The notes beneath the pieces were generated by a model. It ran no database searches. It saw only the letters and a list, made by a program, of their open reading frames with translations, and was not told the origin of the DNA. Positions 11,363 through 32,199 of a stretch of DNA of 64,000 nt are shown here, one piece after another. A program made the translations under genes and the position numbers. The DNA comes from Lepus europaeus (Eukaryota; Chordata; Mammalia; Lagomorpha; Leporidae), in contig NC_084836.1 of assembly GCF_033115175.1 (NCBI RefSeq), positions 64,704,797 through 64,768,796 on the forward strand, written 5' to 3'. Within the stretch, counting starts at the first letter, position 1, and each line of letters begins with the position of its first letter.

Positions 11363-12673
11363 TCAGTGTGGCATGGCCGTGATGCGCATGCTCTGGGAAG
11401 CGATAGGGTAAGTCACCATGGGCGTGGTGGTGTGGCTCATAGTGATTCCTGCCAACGGCTGGGCCATCGACACGGCCACAGGGGCCACAGGAGCCACAGA
11501 GACAGCCACAGGAGCCATGGAGACAGGTGGGGGTGCCATGCCCTGGGCGATTGTTTGGGCCAGAGCAGCTGACAGTGGCGTGATCTCTGGGGTCAAGTGT
11601 GGGGGTGGGGGTGGTGGAGCAGCAGGAGGTGCAGCATTAGTTGGGGGAGCAGCTGGAGCTCCAGCAGGGGCCACCAGTTCTTGTTGGGAAACAGGACGAG
11701 GCTGTAGAGCCTGGCTGCTGAGAGTAGTGTGCGTCTGGGCAATGCCATGGTTAAAAGTGGCAACAGTACCCACGGTGGGGGCTAGAGTTTGCTCAGTTGC
11801 TGGTGCAGTGGAGCTCAGGGTCATGACCTTGGCCTGGTTGCGGAACTGGGCGTTCTGTTCCAGAAGTACCTCGTTGGTGGCCAGCAGGTTGCTGACCTGC
11901 TTCTTGAGCTCCTCCACCCGCTTCCTGAGCATGGCATTCTCCTCCTCCAGCAGCCTGCACTCCACTCCGCGGGCCGGAGCCAGGCTGTACTCATAGGACT
12001 CAAAGTGCGGGCCGTCGGCAGGGCAGCAGCCACCTCGCCGGCGCTTGGGGCCCGGCTCATGGTCCTCAAAGCCTCGGTCGGGAAGGTCATAGATTATGTC
12101 ATAGAGATCGTGACGTCGGCCAGGGGGCACTGAGCCTGTGGAGCCGCCCCCGCCAGAGCCGCCCCCGCTCCGAGCATCAAATTCAAAATCCCGCTGCAGG
12201 TGGCGGAACTTGCACTTGGCTCCTCTCTGACAGTCACCCTTCAGAAAGTCCCGGCAGATGGGGACCTCCTCCTTGCCATTTGGTAGGTCAGCCGGTGAGA
12301 GGCCCAGGCCGGCTGCCACTTTCTGCCTCAGCCGAGGGGGAAGCTCGCCTGTCTTTTTATAGCCATCCTCATCCTCCTTGGAGCCGTGGATGAAGCGGCA
12401 GTTTGGGCGACTGCACTCCTTGTTCTGGAAGTCGTGGCAGAAGATGAATTCATTTTTGCTCACCCCCAGGTTGGACACCTCGCTCATGTCTGGGTGGCGG
12501 TACCGGCAGCGCTTGCCTCGCTTGCACACATTCCTCAGGAAGTCTCTGCAGATGGCGTCCGAGCTGGCCCCGCCGCCACCTGCCCCTGCTCCACTGGCCT
12601 CCTCGCTGCCACTGCCTCCGGGGCCTCCCCCGCTGCTCCCAGTGCCGTTGGCATAGCCGTCCCGGTCAGGCAT
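11363..12673 (-). CDS. ZC3H10: Zinc finger CCCH domain-containing protein 10
   Basis: RNA-binding protein of 436 residues encoded by one uninterrupted exon, close to the usual length of mammalian ZC3H10. I chose the ATG at 12673 (MPDRDGYANG). The frame stays open for 43 more codons, but those are 5' UTR and intron: an acceptor (tttttcag on the minus strand) sits just before 12728. After a Gly/Ser-rich leader come three CCCH fingers: C42-X7-C50-X5-C56-X3-H60, C79-X7-C87-X4-C92-X3-H96 and C140-X7-C148-X5-C154-X3-H158. A coiled coil follows around residues 285-330 (ECRLLEEENAMLRKRVEEL), then a long Ala/Pro/Val-rich low-complexity tail. In other mammals it has been linked to microRNA processing and mitochondrial biology; nothing in the DNA tests this. 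It lies between RPL41 upstream and ESYT1 downstream, all transcribed the same way. Confidence 0.97.
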   Translation of the reverse strand: MPDRDGYANGTGSSGGGPGGSGSEEASGAGAGGGGASSDAICRDFLRNVCKRGKRCRYRHPDMSEVSNLGVSKNEFIFCHDFQNKECSRPNCRFIHGSKEDEDGYKKTGELPPRLRQKVAAGLGLSPADLPNGKEEVPICRDFLKGDCQRGAKCKFRHLQRDFEFDARSGGGSGGGGSTGSVPPGRRHDLYDIIYDLPDRGFEDHEPGPKRRRGGCCPADGPHFESYEYSLAPARGVECRLLEEENAMLRKRVEELKKQVSNLLATNEVLLEQNAQFRNQAKVMTLSSTAPATEQTLAPTVGTVATFNHGIAQTHTTLSSQALQPRPVSQQELVAPAGAPAAPPTNAAPPAAPPPPPPHLTPEITPLSAALAQTIAQGMAPPPVSMAPVAVSVAPVAPVAVSMAQPLAGITMSHTTTPMVTYPIASQSMRITAMPH

Positions 12674-12728
12674 CCTGGTCCCCCCCAACTCAGGGCTTTC
12701 TTCCTTTCCTTGCCACTCTTGGTGACTG
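12674..12728 (-). other. ZC3H10: ZC3H10 5' UTR part of the coding exon
   Basis: A polypyrimidine tract and CAG acceptor on the minus strand end at 12729. The 55 bases from 12728 to the ATG are therefore the leader part of the coding exon. A neighbouring CAG allows a 3-base shift of the border. Confidence 0.75.
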
Positions 12729-14407
12729 CTGAAAAAGAGGAAAATTGTGTCAAACAAGAGTCCTCCAGAGAGATCGCAGGCCTTCTGACTACAGACCGGC
12801 AAGCTGGTAGGGCACTGGCCTTACAAGTGAAGAATTCAGGGGATGAAAATTCTGTGTGGACTGGCTGACGGGTCAGAAGTCCCGCCCAGACCCTTGTGCA
12901 CCTGGTCTGGGTCAGAATGATTCACGCTTGCCTGGCTAACGGAGGAGAGAGGGAGTTAGGATAAAGCCACCTCATCTCACTAATGATGCGCCAAGAAGGG
13001 GGCAGGGAGAGAGTAGTGTTAGATTTTATCTTCCCTTCTGAGCTGACCTTATTAAAGTTGTGGGTGTGCAATTAAAACTGCTACCAGTTTGAGGAGGGGG
13101 AACAGAGAACGGTTAACAGCTGGATAGGACAAATCACTTCTGACTTTCTAAAGCACAGTAGGGTAACTAGAGTTGCCCGCAATCATTTCGAAATAGGTAG
13201 AGAATTTACATTTGTTCTCAACACAAAGAAATGACACATATCTGAGGTGCTGGGTATGCCAACCACCTCGATCAGATCAGTACATGCTCTATGTGTGTGG
13301 TGAAATGTCACACTGTACCATAAATATGTGTAATTACTGTGTCAATTAAAAATATGTCTTTAATTACAAAGGAGACTCAGAGGAAAAAGAAAACCTGTTC
13401 GTGCAGGAATGGGCTGGGAGGAGACTAGGAGCAGTGCCCAGATCGGGATGCTTAGCTACTGGGCTGTGGGTCACGTTCCCTGTAATCCCTCATCTGTGGG
13501 ATCTCAGGTGAGGGCTCTGTCTCAGATCTCTACCATCCAACAGACTGGTGTCACCAGCGTGGGGACAGTTCCTAAACCTGTCTTCTTCAGTATTTGCTCC
13601 CTGCCCACCACTACTCCCAACTGTACAGAGGGCAGCCTCTCCTCTCCGGGGAGCAGATCGCAAGCCGGAGCCTCCACTTCTAGAGCCCCAGAACAAAAGG
13701 ACCTGCGCCAAGGGCAAGGTGAGAGGGAGTTAATTTCACGGGAACAAGTGACCTTCCTTACCCTATTCTCCAAGCCCCCTTTCTACCCACCCCCGCCCCC
13801 GCCATGGGAAGATCCCACTGACATCAAACCACACCACGCCTTACCCCACAAAGATCCTCTTTATTTATAGACTCCATAAAAGCTTTTTAAGTCTCCTATT
13901 TCCCAAGAGAGCTCTGGAATGTCAGTCCACTGCCCTAGTTCTAGCCCTCCCTTCTCTCCACCCCCAGGAAGACTGGAAGTCCCTGCGACCACGTGTCTAA
14001 CCTCCTGAACCTCTTCTCAGCAGTGTTCGGGCTCCCCCTGCTGTTCAAACAAGAGAACTCATACTGTTGCCCCGCGAGCATAAGGGACTCTTTCGGCCTT
14101 GACCTGTATCATGCCTCACCCCATCACCTTGGCTGTGCCTTCAGATCTCCCAAAAGTAAGTGACCAGACCTGCGGCCAGAGCCACACAAGAAGCTCTAAA
14201 GGAAGTGGGCTCCTTTTCTTCCAAAAGTAGGCCAGAACAACAGCCATGTTCAGAGAAGAGATAAAAGATACAAACTGCGACCCCAAAGGGAAATGATTAG
14301 GCGAAGAACCAATGCCACTTCTCCAGGCCCGAGCCGCGCCGCAAGGCCCTCAGGAAGCGGCTCATTCCCTAGGACACGCCTCCCCACCCCTCTCCCCGCA
14401 CTGGTAC
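12729..14407 (-). other. ZC3H10: ZC3H10 leader intron
   Basis: Intron between the proposed noncoding exon 2 and the coding exon. Around 13060-13380 it turns AT-rich and includes a diverged stretch (cactgtaccataaatatgtg) that looks like the 3' end of an old LINE. No other gene seen. Confidence 0.55.
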
Positions 14408-14471
14408 CTGAGGTAACTCAGGTGAACTCCGGGGCTCCTGTGGGTCTCCACCTCCACATCACTGCTGGGTT
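14408..14471 (-). other. ZC3H10: Candidate noncoding exon 2 of ZC3H10
   Basis: On the minus strand a strong acceptor (ctttcctgttcag) precedes 14471 and a strong donor (CAG|GTACC) follows 14408, enclosing 64 bases with no need for an open frame. Its position between the CpG-island first exon and the coding exon fits a spliced leader. No transcript evidence is available here. Confidence 0.55.
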
Positions 14472-15248
14472 CTGAACAGGAAAGAACACAACAGAAACAG
14501 AGGCTTGGGTGCAAGAAAGGGTACGCGTGCAGGGCTACGGAGTGCCGGGGGCAAGAACGCCAAGAGCCCGGGGAGCCTCCGAATTTCCTTGGGGTTCACA
14601 CCGAACTGCTCCAGCAGCAAGAACGAGGCGGCAGAACGCATTCGGGCAGGCGGGGAGGCTGCACTGGGATACCGGCCCCCAGCGAACAAAGAGGGAGGGG
14701 CGCCCCGCCTCGTGACGGAGGAGGATGCGGGGGTAGGACCCGGCCCGGGACTGGAGTTCTGGAGGCGGAACATGGAGTCGTGGGAGGGCAGCGACTGACA
14801 GTGCGGCGGGACGGCCGAGCCGACTGGAGGGCGGTGACTCGGACGCCTTCCAACTCCCCAGAGTTGGAGGGAAAAGTCCTAGGAGTTTCCCGGCAGCAAG
14901 TCCTCCAGCCCGGCGGGCTCCGTGCGGCGCTGCCAGGACGCGGCGGCGGCGGCCCGGACCAGCAGGGCACTAAGAGAGCGCCAAGTGCGGCCGGGGCCGG
15001 GGCGGGGGGCAACGAGTGTTCCTAGGTGACATCAAGATGCGGGGATGGGCAGGGCTGTGACGTCACGGAGCTGGCGTTTGCTCGCGAAAGCGGGGTCCGT
15101 CAGAAAAGGGGCTCTGCCCTGGGCTTCCGTGAAACAGCCAGCTCGGTCCTGGGGGGCCGCGTGTGGCCCGGCCGAGCGCGGCCACTAGGCCGGCCTCGAC
15201 TCCTCCCCTCCGGGCGCGGCCTCTACCTCAGCCTCCCGCCTCCCTCAC

Positions 15249-15350
15249 CTGCCGCCGCCGCCGTAGTTGCTGCTGCCGCCTGCCGGTCCTCTAGCTTCGA
15301 CAAAGAGCCGCCCACCCTACGGCTCTTCCGCTTCCTGCGGAAGAAGTGGC
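15249..15350 (-). promoter_or_regulatory. ZC3H10: ZC3H10 first exon and core promoter
   Basis: A donor CAG|GTGAG on the minus strand lies at 15249/15248 after a (GGC)n leader. Around 15325-15350 there are back-to-back ETS-type elements (cttccgcttcctgcggaag). The exon start is estimated near 15340, which leaves only about 300 bases to the RPL41 polyadenylation signal, the tight spacing also known for this gene pair in humans. Confidence 0.6.
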
Positions 15351-15639
15351 GCTCTAGCCGCCAGACCCGGAACCACACTCTATGGTGTGCGCGGGCCGAG
15401 CGACGAGCCGCAGGAAGTTCCCGGCAAGCTCCGCGCGTCACCATGGCAACCGACCACACAGCGTCGCGGCGCTCGGGCAGCGCGACGAGCACTCGGCCGT
15501 GAACTCGAACCCAGTCCCCGAGCGCGCTTTCCCACAGCTGCGCGGACGCCCACCGCCGCGCCCCGCCTCTTGGACATCCTCCACGCCGACCCCCACCCAG
15601 CGGAGAAACCAAGGACACACAAGTTTGGCTCTTCGGCTA

Positions 15640-15891
15640 GGACAGCAGAGGCTTTTTATTGTACGCGCGTTACAGTCGGCCACAACAGAACAGGATTAGT
15701 CCAGAAAGCCCCGGCCCAGGGCGGCCTCCGGGGCCGTTTCGGTGTCGGCGGAGCGGTCTCCCAGGTGTTCGCAGCGATCCGAGTCTCGGCCGAGCCGGAC
15801 GCAGCGGCTCGCAGTCCAACAGCTGCACCGGCGTCCCGGGACGGGCATTCCTGCTCCTGCCCTCGGCCGTCACGCGCACACAGCCAGCGAT
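15640..15891 (-). other. RPL41: RPL41 3' UTR
   Basis: From the RPL41 stop codon to about 20 bases past AATAAA. About 250 bases, much longer than the 75-base coding part, as usual for this gene. Confidence 0.8.
15655..15660 (-). terminator. RPL41 polyadenylation signal
   Basis: tttatt on the plus strand is AATAAA on the minus strand, followed by an AAAAGCC context; it is the only signal downstream of RPL41. Confidence 0.85.
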
Positions 15892-16482
15892 CTACTTGGA
15901 CCTCTGTCTCATCTTTCTTCTTTTGCGCTTCAGCCTGAAAAGCAAGAAGCGAGACTGCGCCACCTGCACACACCCCGCAGGCCTCGCGTTCCCCCTCCCC
16001 CTGAAGTCGAACACAAAGCAGCACACAGCCCCCATCATGGTCCTTCACGTCCCCCCTCCTAAAGCCGTTCCGACTCCCAAGCCGAGCTGTTCCCGTCTCA
16101 CCCGGGCCGCGCCCCACTTCCCTCCCCCGGGCTGGCCAAGTCCCGACGTACCTGCGCATTCGCTTCTTCCTCCACTACCGGCCGATCACAGGCAGGGAAT
16201 GGAAAAAAGGGCTCGTCTTAGTAACAGGTCCAGGCAGAGCAGCGCGCTATTCAGCTGCAGAGTCTGGCTCGGGGACTCGGTCGCAGACACTGGGTAATAC
16301 TGCCTCCGACCCCTCTCCCCCAACGCCTTCGCTGTTCCCTCCCTGCCCCTCCCTCAAACTACCCTTCCGCGCCCGCCAGGTCTTGGGGACCCTTGGGACG
16401 GCTTCCTTCTCCGGGCCGGCCCCCACTCGCCAACTCCTACCTCCCGAGCTCAACTCTGGGGGCCGCTCACCTTGGCTCTCAT
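15892..16482 (-). CDS. RPL41: Ribosomal protein eL41 (RPL41)
   Basis: Smallest protein of the eukaryotic large ribosomal subunit, 25 residues; in ribosome structures it lies at the subunit interface. Coding exons in transcription order: 16471-16482 (MRAK), 16152-16174 (WRKKRMR plus two bases) and 15892-15934 (LKRKRRKMRQRSK, stop). The 12, 23 and 43 bases sum to 78, exactly 25 codons plus stop, with correct GT/AG borders. Ten Arg and seven Lys make 17 of 25 residues basic. Each coding piece is far too short to show as an open frame, so the gene is visible only through its splice structure. The gene is intact and intron-bearing, so it is the functional locus and not one of the processed copies common for ribosomal proteins. 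Confidence 0.97.
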
Positions 16483-16609
16483 GGCGCGGAGGTCTCTACG
16501 GGGAAAGAGAAAAAGACTGCAGTTAGTCCGCTGTGATGATGGCCAGTGCACAGGTCAGATGTCAACGGATTGTCCGTGCGGCCCGAACACCAGCAGCGCC
16601 AACACTCAC

Positions 16610-16710
16610 CCAGGAAGATGGCGCTAAAGCCGAGAGAGCGAGCGAGTTCCGCCCGCGGCTATTTAACGGCGCGCTGCGTGTCGTCACTTCCGTCGCCCCG
16701 CCCCCGGCGC
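16610..16710 (-). promoter_or_regulatory. RPL41: RPL41 core promoter and noncoding exon 1 with 5' TOP
   Basis: On the minus strand a TATA-like TTAAATA (16666-16660) is followed 28 bases later by CTCTCTCGGC (from 16638), a 5' terminal oligopyrimidine start typical of ribosomal-protein mRNAs. Exon 1 ends at 16610 with the donor CCTGG|GTGAGTG; the second exon begins at 16495 and carries the ATG. Upstream are an ETS element with an adjacent TGACG half-site (GGAAGTGACG, about 16682-16691) and an SP1-like ccccgccccc box (about 16697-16706). TOP mRNAs are translationally controlled by mTOR; that is family knowledge. Confidence 0.8.
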
Positions 16711-16732
16711 GGGCCGCTCAGGAAGAGTAACA

Positions 16733-16831
16733 ATGGCTTTGGGCCTCGGACGCCAGCGAAGTGGCGGGGCTGAATTTTCCTGGGAAGCCCGTTTTGATGT
16801 CGCGTTCCCAGCCCACGCCGCTCTCGCTTGA
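16733..16831 (+). other. Short open frame in a possible divergent transcript of the RPL41 promoter
   Basis: ATG at 16733 opens a 32-codon frame on the opposite strand to RPL41, starting about 95 bases upstream of the RPL41 start site, with an AATAAA at 16998-17003. I recognise no homology. This is more likely a noncoding divergent product, or chance, than a gene. Confidence 0.2.
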
Positions 16832-17174
16832 CTACGAAGACCTCGTCGCTGCTGCACGAGCACCTGCTTCCTACGGAGCTCCGAGCGGTGCGGATGGGAA
16901 AGGGCAGCAGCTTCCGCTGTCCCTCGCATCGCTTCTTGGGAGTTGAAGTTTCTTGACGAAGTCCTCCATTTTATTCCGGATAGGTACGGACTGTAGAAAT
17001 AAACTCCTAATTTCTCTTGCCGCTTTGCCTTATTTAAACTACCGCAAGGAGATTCGGTCTTGGGACGTCCGAAGGCCCTAAGACTCCCCCGCGTGGAAGG
17101 ACAGGAAGAGGGTAATCGGAGAGGCTATCTACTGCAGAAGAGATCCCCTCCTGTTCCCTCAGAACTCTTGAGAA

Positions 17175-17241
17175 TACAGTAACCCTCTGTGTAACTCGGA
17201 CTTTCTAATAAATAAGTAGATCTTAAAAAAAAAAAAAACAA
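17175..17241 (+). repeat. C-SINE 3' tail fragment
   Basis: Ends tgtgtaactcggactttc, taataaataag, tagatctt and poly(A), the 3' end of a C-SINE. The head is missing or too diverged to see. Confidence 0.6.
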
Positions 17242-17834
17242 TACAATAACCGCAGTATGGTGTTCTCCACGTCACTAGAGATTCCCAGTCACCACGCGCC
17301 GTCTGTCCCTAGCTAGCAGTGCATATCTAACCGTGGGCAGTGAGGAGAAAGACCAGCTACGTCTTCTCCAGGGAGGCGTGATAGCGTTAAGGAAAAGAAC
17401 TTCTCACCAGTCTTTTGGTACAGTCAGCTGAGAAGCACCAGAAAACAAACATCCCCAAAGATTTGGCTCCAGGAAATGTCACTAAAGCGTAAAGGAACAA
17501 CCACGCAGCCTTCATGTTATTGTTTTAAACACTGTGAAGATTTTTTTGTTACAGTCCCTTCTTGGATCTGATGGATTCTCTATCAATAATATTGCACTTT
17601 ATTATAAAACAAGGTTTTAAAAATTTAGGGTCCTAAATACCGTATGTTCTCTCTGACCTGTGATAATAGAACACCTAAAAGACAATCTATAGTAAAGTGA
17701 AATTGACACTTTGAGAAGCAGTGACTTTGAACAGCCCTTGTCTTGACTGTTGTGGGTTTTTTTTTCCCATACTATTTGTTGAATTCCTAACATAGTCATA
17801 TGTGTATAAAGTTAATAGAAAATAGATGTTAGTA

Positions 17835-18000
17835 AAAAATAAGAATGGGAATAGGAGAGGGAGGAGGAAGAGGGGTAGGAGTGTGGGAGGCAGAGCAGGT
17901 ACGGTGGGAAGAACCACCATGTTCCTAAAGTTGTAATTATGAAATATATGAAGTTTGTATTCCTTAAATAAAAGGCTTATGGGGGGAAAACAAAGGAACC
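17835..18000 (+). repeat. L1 3' end
   Basis: G/A-rich stretch (gggagaggaggagg-like), then ccaccatgttcctaaag, aaatatatgaagtttgta and ttaaataaaagg: the purine-rich 3' UTR end of a lagomorph L1. Confidence 0.75.
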
Positions 18001-18150
18001 CTTTTACATTGCTGGTGGGAATGGTAAGTTAGTACAGCTGCTGTGGAAAGTGGCATGAAGGGTCTTCAAAAATAGAACTGCCATAAGTCCAGCAATCTTG
18101 CTACTTGGTGTATATACAAGATAAATAAATCTGTTAAAAAAAAAAAAGTT
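18001..18150 (+). repeat. Second L1 3' UTR fragment
   Basis: Contains ttacattgctggtgggaatg, tacagctgctgtggaaag and ctacttggtgtatatac, the usual mammalian L1 3' UTR order, followed by poly(A). Confidence 0.7.
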
Positions 18151-18215
18151 TAGGGTCCTAGTTCCAAATGTTTCAGTAGTTCTAACATTGTCACTGTCAG
18201 AATATGACCAAAAAA

Positions 18216-18507
18216 ATTATTTTTTAGATTTATCTGAAAGGCACAATGAGAGAGGGGGAAACATCTTCCATCTGCTGCTTCACTTCCCAGATGCCCACAA
18301 CAGCCAGAGTTGGGCCAGGTGAAACCAAGAGCCAGGCACTACACCCAGGTCAGCCACGTGGGTGCCAGGAACCGCGCACTTGGGCCACCACTGCTGCCTG
18401 CCAGATGCATTAGCAGAAAGCTGGACTGAAAGGTCGCTGGGACTCCAGTGTGGGATCCGAATGTCTCAAGCTGCACCTCAACCTGCTGTGCCACAATGCC
18501 TGCCCTG
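18216..18507 (-). repeat. C-SINE, diverged
   Basis: Begins ttttttagatttatctgaaagg and ends tgtgccacaatgcctgcc: reverse complement of a C-SINE. Confidence 0.85.
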
Positions 18508-18611
18508 ATGAATCCTTAAAAACCAACCAAACAGAAGCAAACAAGCCTTGCAGAATTCTAACAAGACCACCAGAATTTCAACTGTTAATTCCCAACAAGT
18601 CAATCTGAGGG

Positions 18612-18895
18612 TGGGGCTGGTGTTGAGGTGCGGTGGGTTAAGCTGCCACCTGCGACCACAGTATCCTGTATAAGCACCCAGGTCTGCTTCCAATCCAGCT
18701 CTCTGCTGACATGTCTGGGAAGGCAGCGGAGGTTGGCCCAAGTGCCTGGACCCCTGCCACCCATGTGGGAAAAGCTCCTGGCTGTGGCCTGGCTGTGGCC
18801 CAGCCCTAGCCACTGTGCCCATTTGGGGAGTGATTCAGCAGATTGAAGGCCTCTTTCCCTATTTTGCTGTCACTCTGGCCTTCAAATAAACTAAC
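18612..18895 (+). repeat. C-SINE, diverged
   Basis: Head ggggctggtgttgaggtgcg, middle gggagtgattcagcag, tail cttcaaataaac. Confidence 0.85.
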
Positions 18896-19101
18896 ACCGT
18901 ATAGGGATGTTGGCATTGCAGGTGGCTTTACCAGCTGTAACACCGGTCCCCAAGAAGCTATTTTCTAAGAACACTTTTAGGTTATAGCAAACTGAAAAGG
19001 CAGGTATTTTCCACATAGTTGCTGTCCTCCCCACCCCTAGCCTGCCTCCTACATTATCTGCATTGCCACCACAGAAATAAATTTGTAAATAACTGAGGAC
19101 T

Positions 19102-19378
19102 GGGGCCAGCACTGTGGCATAGCGGGTAAATCTGACGTCTGCAGCCACCGGCATATATAGGCGCTGGTTTGAGTCCCAGCTGCTCCACTTCAGATCCAGC
19201 TCCCTCCTAATGTGCCTGGGAAAGCAGGGGAAGATGCCTCGCTCACGTGGGAGACCTAAATGAAGTTCTGAGCTTTGGCTGGCCCAGCCATTGCAGCCAT
19301 TTGGGGAGTGATCCAGTGGATGGGAAGGCCTCTGTCTCCTGTTAACTCTGCCTTTCAAATAAATAAATAACAAACATA
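19102..19378 (+). repeat. C-SINE
   Basis: Head ggggccagcactgtggcata, tail ctttcaaataaataaataac. Confidence 0.9.
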
Positions 19379-19703
19379 TATAATGACAAGTCATCACTTG
19401 GAAGACCATAGTTTAGCTATGGGTGTGGACAGATGTATAATGGAGAGGCATCAACGGGCGGATCAAGTTTTTAGGGTGAATTACTCCATGTGTTATATGA
19501 GGGATACTTATTCTATACTTGTTTTGTTCCAGCGAACTATGTCCAGGGCAGCAGTGCCTCACAGGTAGGCATACACCCACATCTTAATGACCTACCCAAT
19601 CTGTCTCACCCTGAAACTAGCATTTCTTCCTGGTTTCTGAATCCAGATAAGCAATGTGCAGTTATTTATTGCAGTATGCGTGAACAAATGATGGGAACAA
19701 GGG

Positions 19704-19992
19704 GGCCGGCGCTGTGTCACAGCAGGTTAAACTGCTGCCTGTGCACTAGCATCCCATTTGGGTGGTGGTTTGAGCCCCAGCTGCTCCCCTTCAGATCTAG
19801 CTTCCTGCTGATTGCCTGGGAAAGCAAGGGAAGATGGCCCAAGTAGTTGGGCCCCTGCACTCAGGTGGGAGACCTGGATGGAGTTCCAGCCCCAGCCATT
19901 GTGGCCATTTGAGAAGTGAACCAGCAGATGGAAGATCTGACTCCCTCTCTGCAACTCTGCCTTTTAGGCAAATACAGAAATCTTAAAAAACA
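19704..19992 (+). repeat. C-SINE
   Basis: Head gggccggcgctgtgtcacag, tail gccttttaggcaaatac followed by a short A run. Confidence 0.88.
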
Positions 19993-20206
19993 GAGGGTTT
20001 CTAGTTTAGAAAGTTAAATCACCAAGCTCCCATAGATAATTTACTCTTATCTTCAGGGAATCCAGGATCTGTTTTCCCCAAGGCCCCCTTGCTTCTGAAA
20101 GGTAGGCTACAGCACTATAGCAGACCATTCCAATCATTCCTGCAAACCGCACCCTACCCCAGATAACAGCAGCATACAAAGGCACATCATTATGAGCAAA
20201 TCCAAA

Positions 20207-20212
20207 TTTATT
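20207..20212 (-). terminator. Distal PA2G4 polyadenylation signal
   Basis: AATAAA on the minus strand; last signal before the intergenic SINE cluster. Confidence 0.65.
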
Positions 20213-20638
20213 TTAACGCCATGTCATTTTCAAGGTGTTTAAAAACCTCATAACTTAGTGGGAGCCCTGGTTCCCTGGGACAGCATGCCAGAGGTACTGA
20301 AATTTGTCACCTTTCTCTACAACCCCCCAGCAATGCATCCAATCCAAGTCCAAAGCTCCAGAAAGCCAGGAGTTGTCTCTTCAGTCTACTCCTCTGATTC
20401 CTGATTTCTTTCAAGGGAAGGAGGTCAACATATTTCAGACAGGGAACAAAACCACAGTTGAGCTTCCACCTTAGGTGTGTGTAAGATGGAGTGGGGAGAT
20501 CCCCCTGACTCCACAGAAAAGGACACGGTTGAGATGGACTACTTCTTTACAGCCTTGTGAAAATGGAGGAAAAAAAAGGGGGAAAAAAAAGATCCTGCAG
20601 AAAGTAAATGACTAAAAAAATTTACAAACGAGGATCCA

Positions 20639-20644
20639 TTTATT
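20639..20644 (-). terminator. Possible proximal PA2G4 polyadenylation signal
   Basis: AATAAA on the minus strand, 596 bases past the stop codon. Confidence 0.4.
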
Positions 20645-21239
20645 AGATAAGAATCTCTTCATAAATGGAGGCTCCGGCCCCTAAAAATGGGAGGGGCCTG
20701 ATGAGACAGCCTGGATCTGAGGAGCAATCTGCCATCACGTAAATCACAATCTGAACAGCTCCTCTTAATTTGGAGGCCAAAATAGTAGGGGAGAGTGGGA
20801 AGAGAACAAAGCCCCAAACAGACGGGGGAATGCTGCCATCGGAGTGGTATAAAAAATCTCAGCTGAGTTTATAATGGTGGCGGCTGATTTGGCCTCCTCC
20901 CTGTTCTGTTGTAGGGCCACAGGCATTGACTAAGCAGAGAATCGTAGAAAAGGCTAGAAAGAGGGGCTTGAAGACGGTGGATTTTGACTCCTGATTTTAT
21001 TATCCAATTGCTTTTTCCTATTTAAAGTAGTCTTCGGCGGCTGGGAAGCCTGGCCTCCCGAGACCAGAGTCAGTGGGAGCCGGTGGTTGTCGGAAAGGGC
21101 TGGGGTGGGGCTGGGGTGGGGCAGGGAGACCCTGCTCTGCTGGCGGTCCTGGGTGGAGAAAACGAACCGCACTTCAGAGCCCGGGGTGCAGTGGGAAGGG
21201 GATGAGGCAGGAGCAGCAAGCTGGGGTACGGGACCCACC

Positions 21240-31800
<10,561 letters not shown>

Positions 31801-32193
31801 ATCCACTCACGCCCTCCCGACCTAGAGGCACTGTTCTTCCATCCGTGGGCTTGAATAGGGCACCCACCTAAGGAAGTGCTCGCAGAGAGTTGGTGGCTCT
31901 CTTAAGAGAATGAGTTTTGAAGCAATTTAAAGCTTTCAATTTTCGCATCCATAGGGCATTTTCTAACTTCTCCAAGCATTTGTGGGATTTTTTTAAAATC
32001 CTACTTGTCCTGTAATTTCTAGTACGACCCCTGAATGAAAAGGACTCTGCCCTATGCCTGGAGAAAGCTGGATGGGACGAACAGGGCTGTCGGGAGACAG
32101 AAAGGTGGCTGTCCACTGTTGGACGCAGAGAGGTGGCCTCTTAATCAGTTTCCTTCATTCGACAAACAGAAAGCTGAAAAAAACTTTGGCATT

Positions 32194-32199
32194 TTTATT
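32194..32199 (-). terminator. Probable ERBB3 polyadenylation signal
   Basis: AATAAA on the minus strand in an AT-rich context, roughly 0.9 kb before the PA2G4 start region. Confidence 0.55.

Larger units (their letters stand above)
14500..16740. promoter_or_regulatory. CpG island shared by ZC3H10 and RPL41
   Basis: Continuous CpG-rich block covering the ZC3H10 first exon and intron 1 and the whole RPL41 gene. A palindromic CRE (TGACGTCA) sits at 15058-15065, inside ZC3H10 intron 1. Limits judged by eye. Confidence 0.7.
20190..21239 (-). other. PA2G4: PA2G4 3' UTR
   Basis: About 1050 bases after the PA2G4 stop. It holds two AATAAA signals on the minus strand, a proximal one at 20639-20644 and a distal one at 20207-20212, so alternative 3' ends are possible. 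No SINE inside. Confidence 0.7.

Noticed and set aside
11418-11996. 192-codon frame antisense to ZC3H10
   Set aside because: Mirror of the repetitive Ala/Pro/Val-rich tail of ZC3H10.
12674-12802. In-frame 43-codon N-terminal extension of ZC3H10
   Set aside because: It crosses the acceptor at 12729 and reads intron; known ZC3H10 proteins start at MPDRDGY.
15267-15938. 223-codon plus-strand frame between ZC3H10 and RPL41
   Set aside because: Lies across the CpG island and the RPL41 3' UTR; Arg/Pro-rich chance product of GC-rich DNA.
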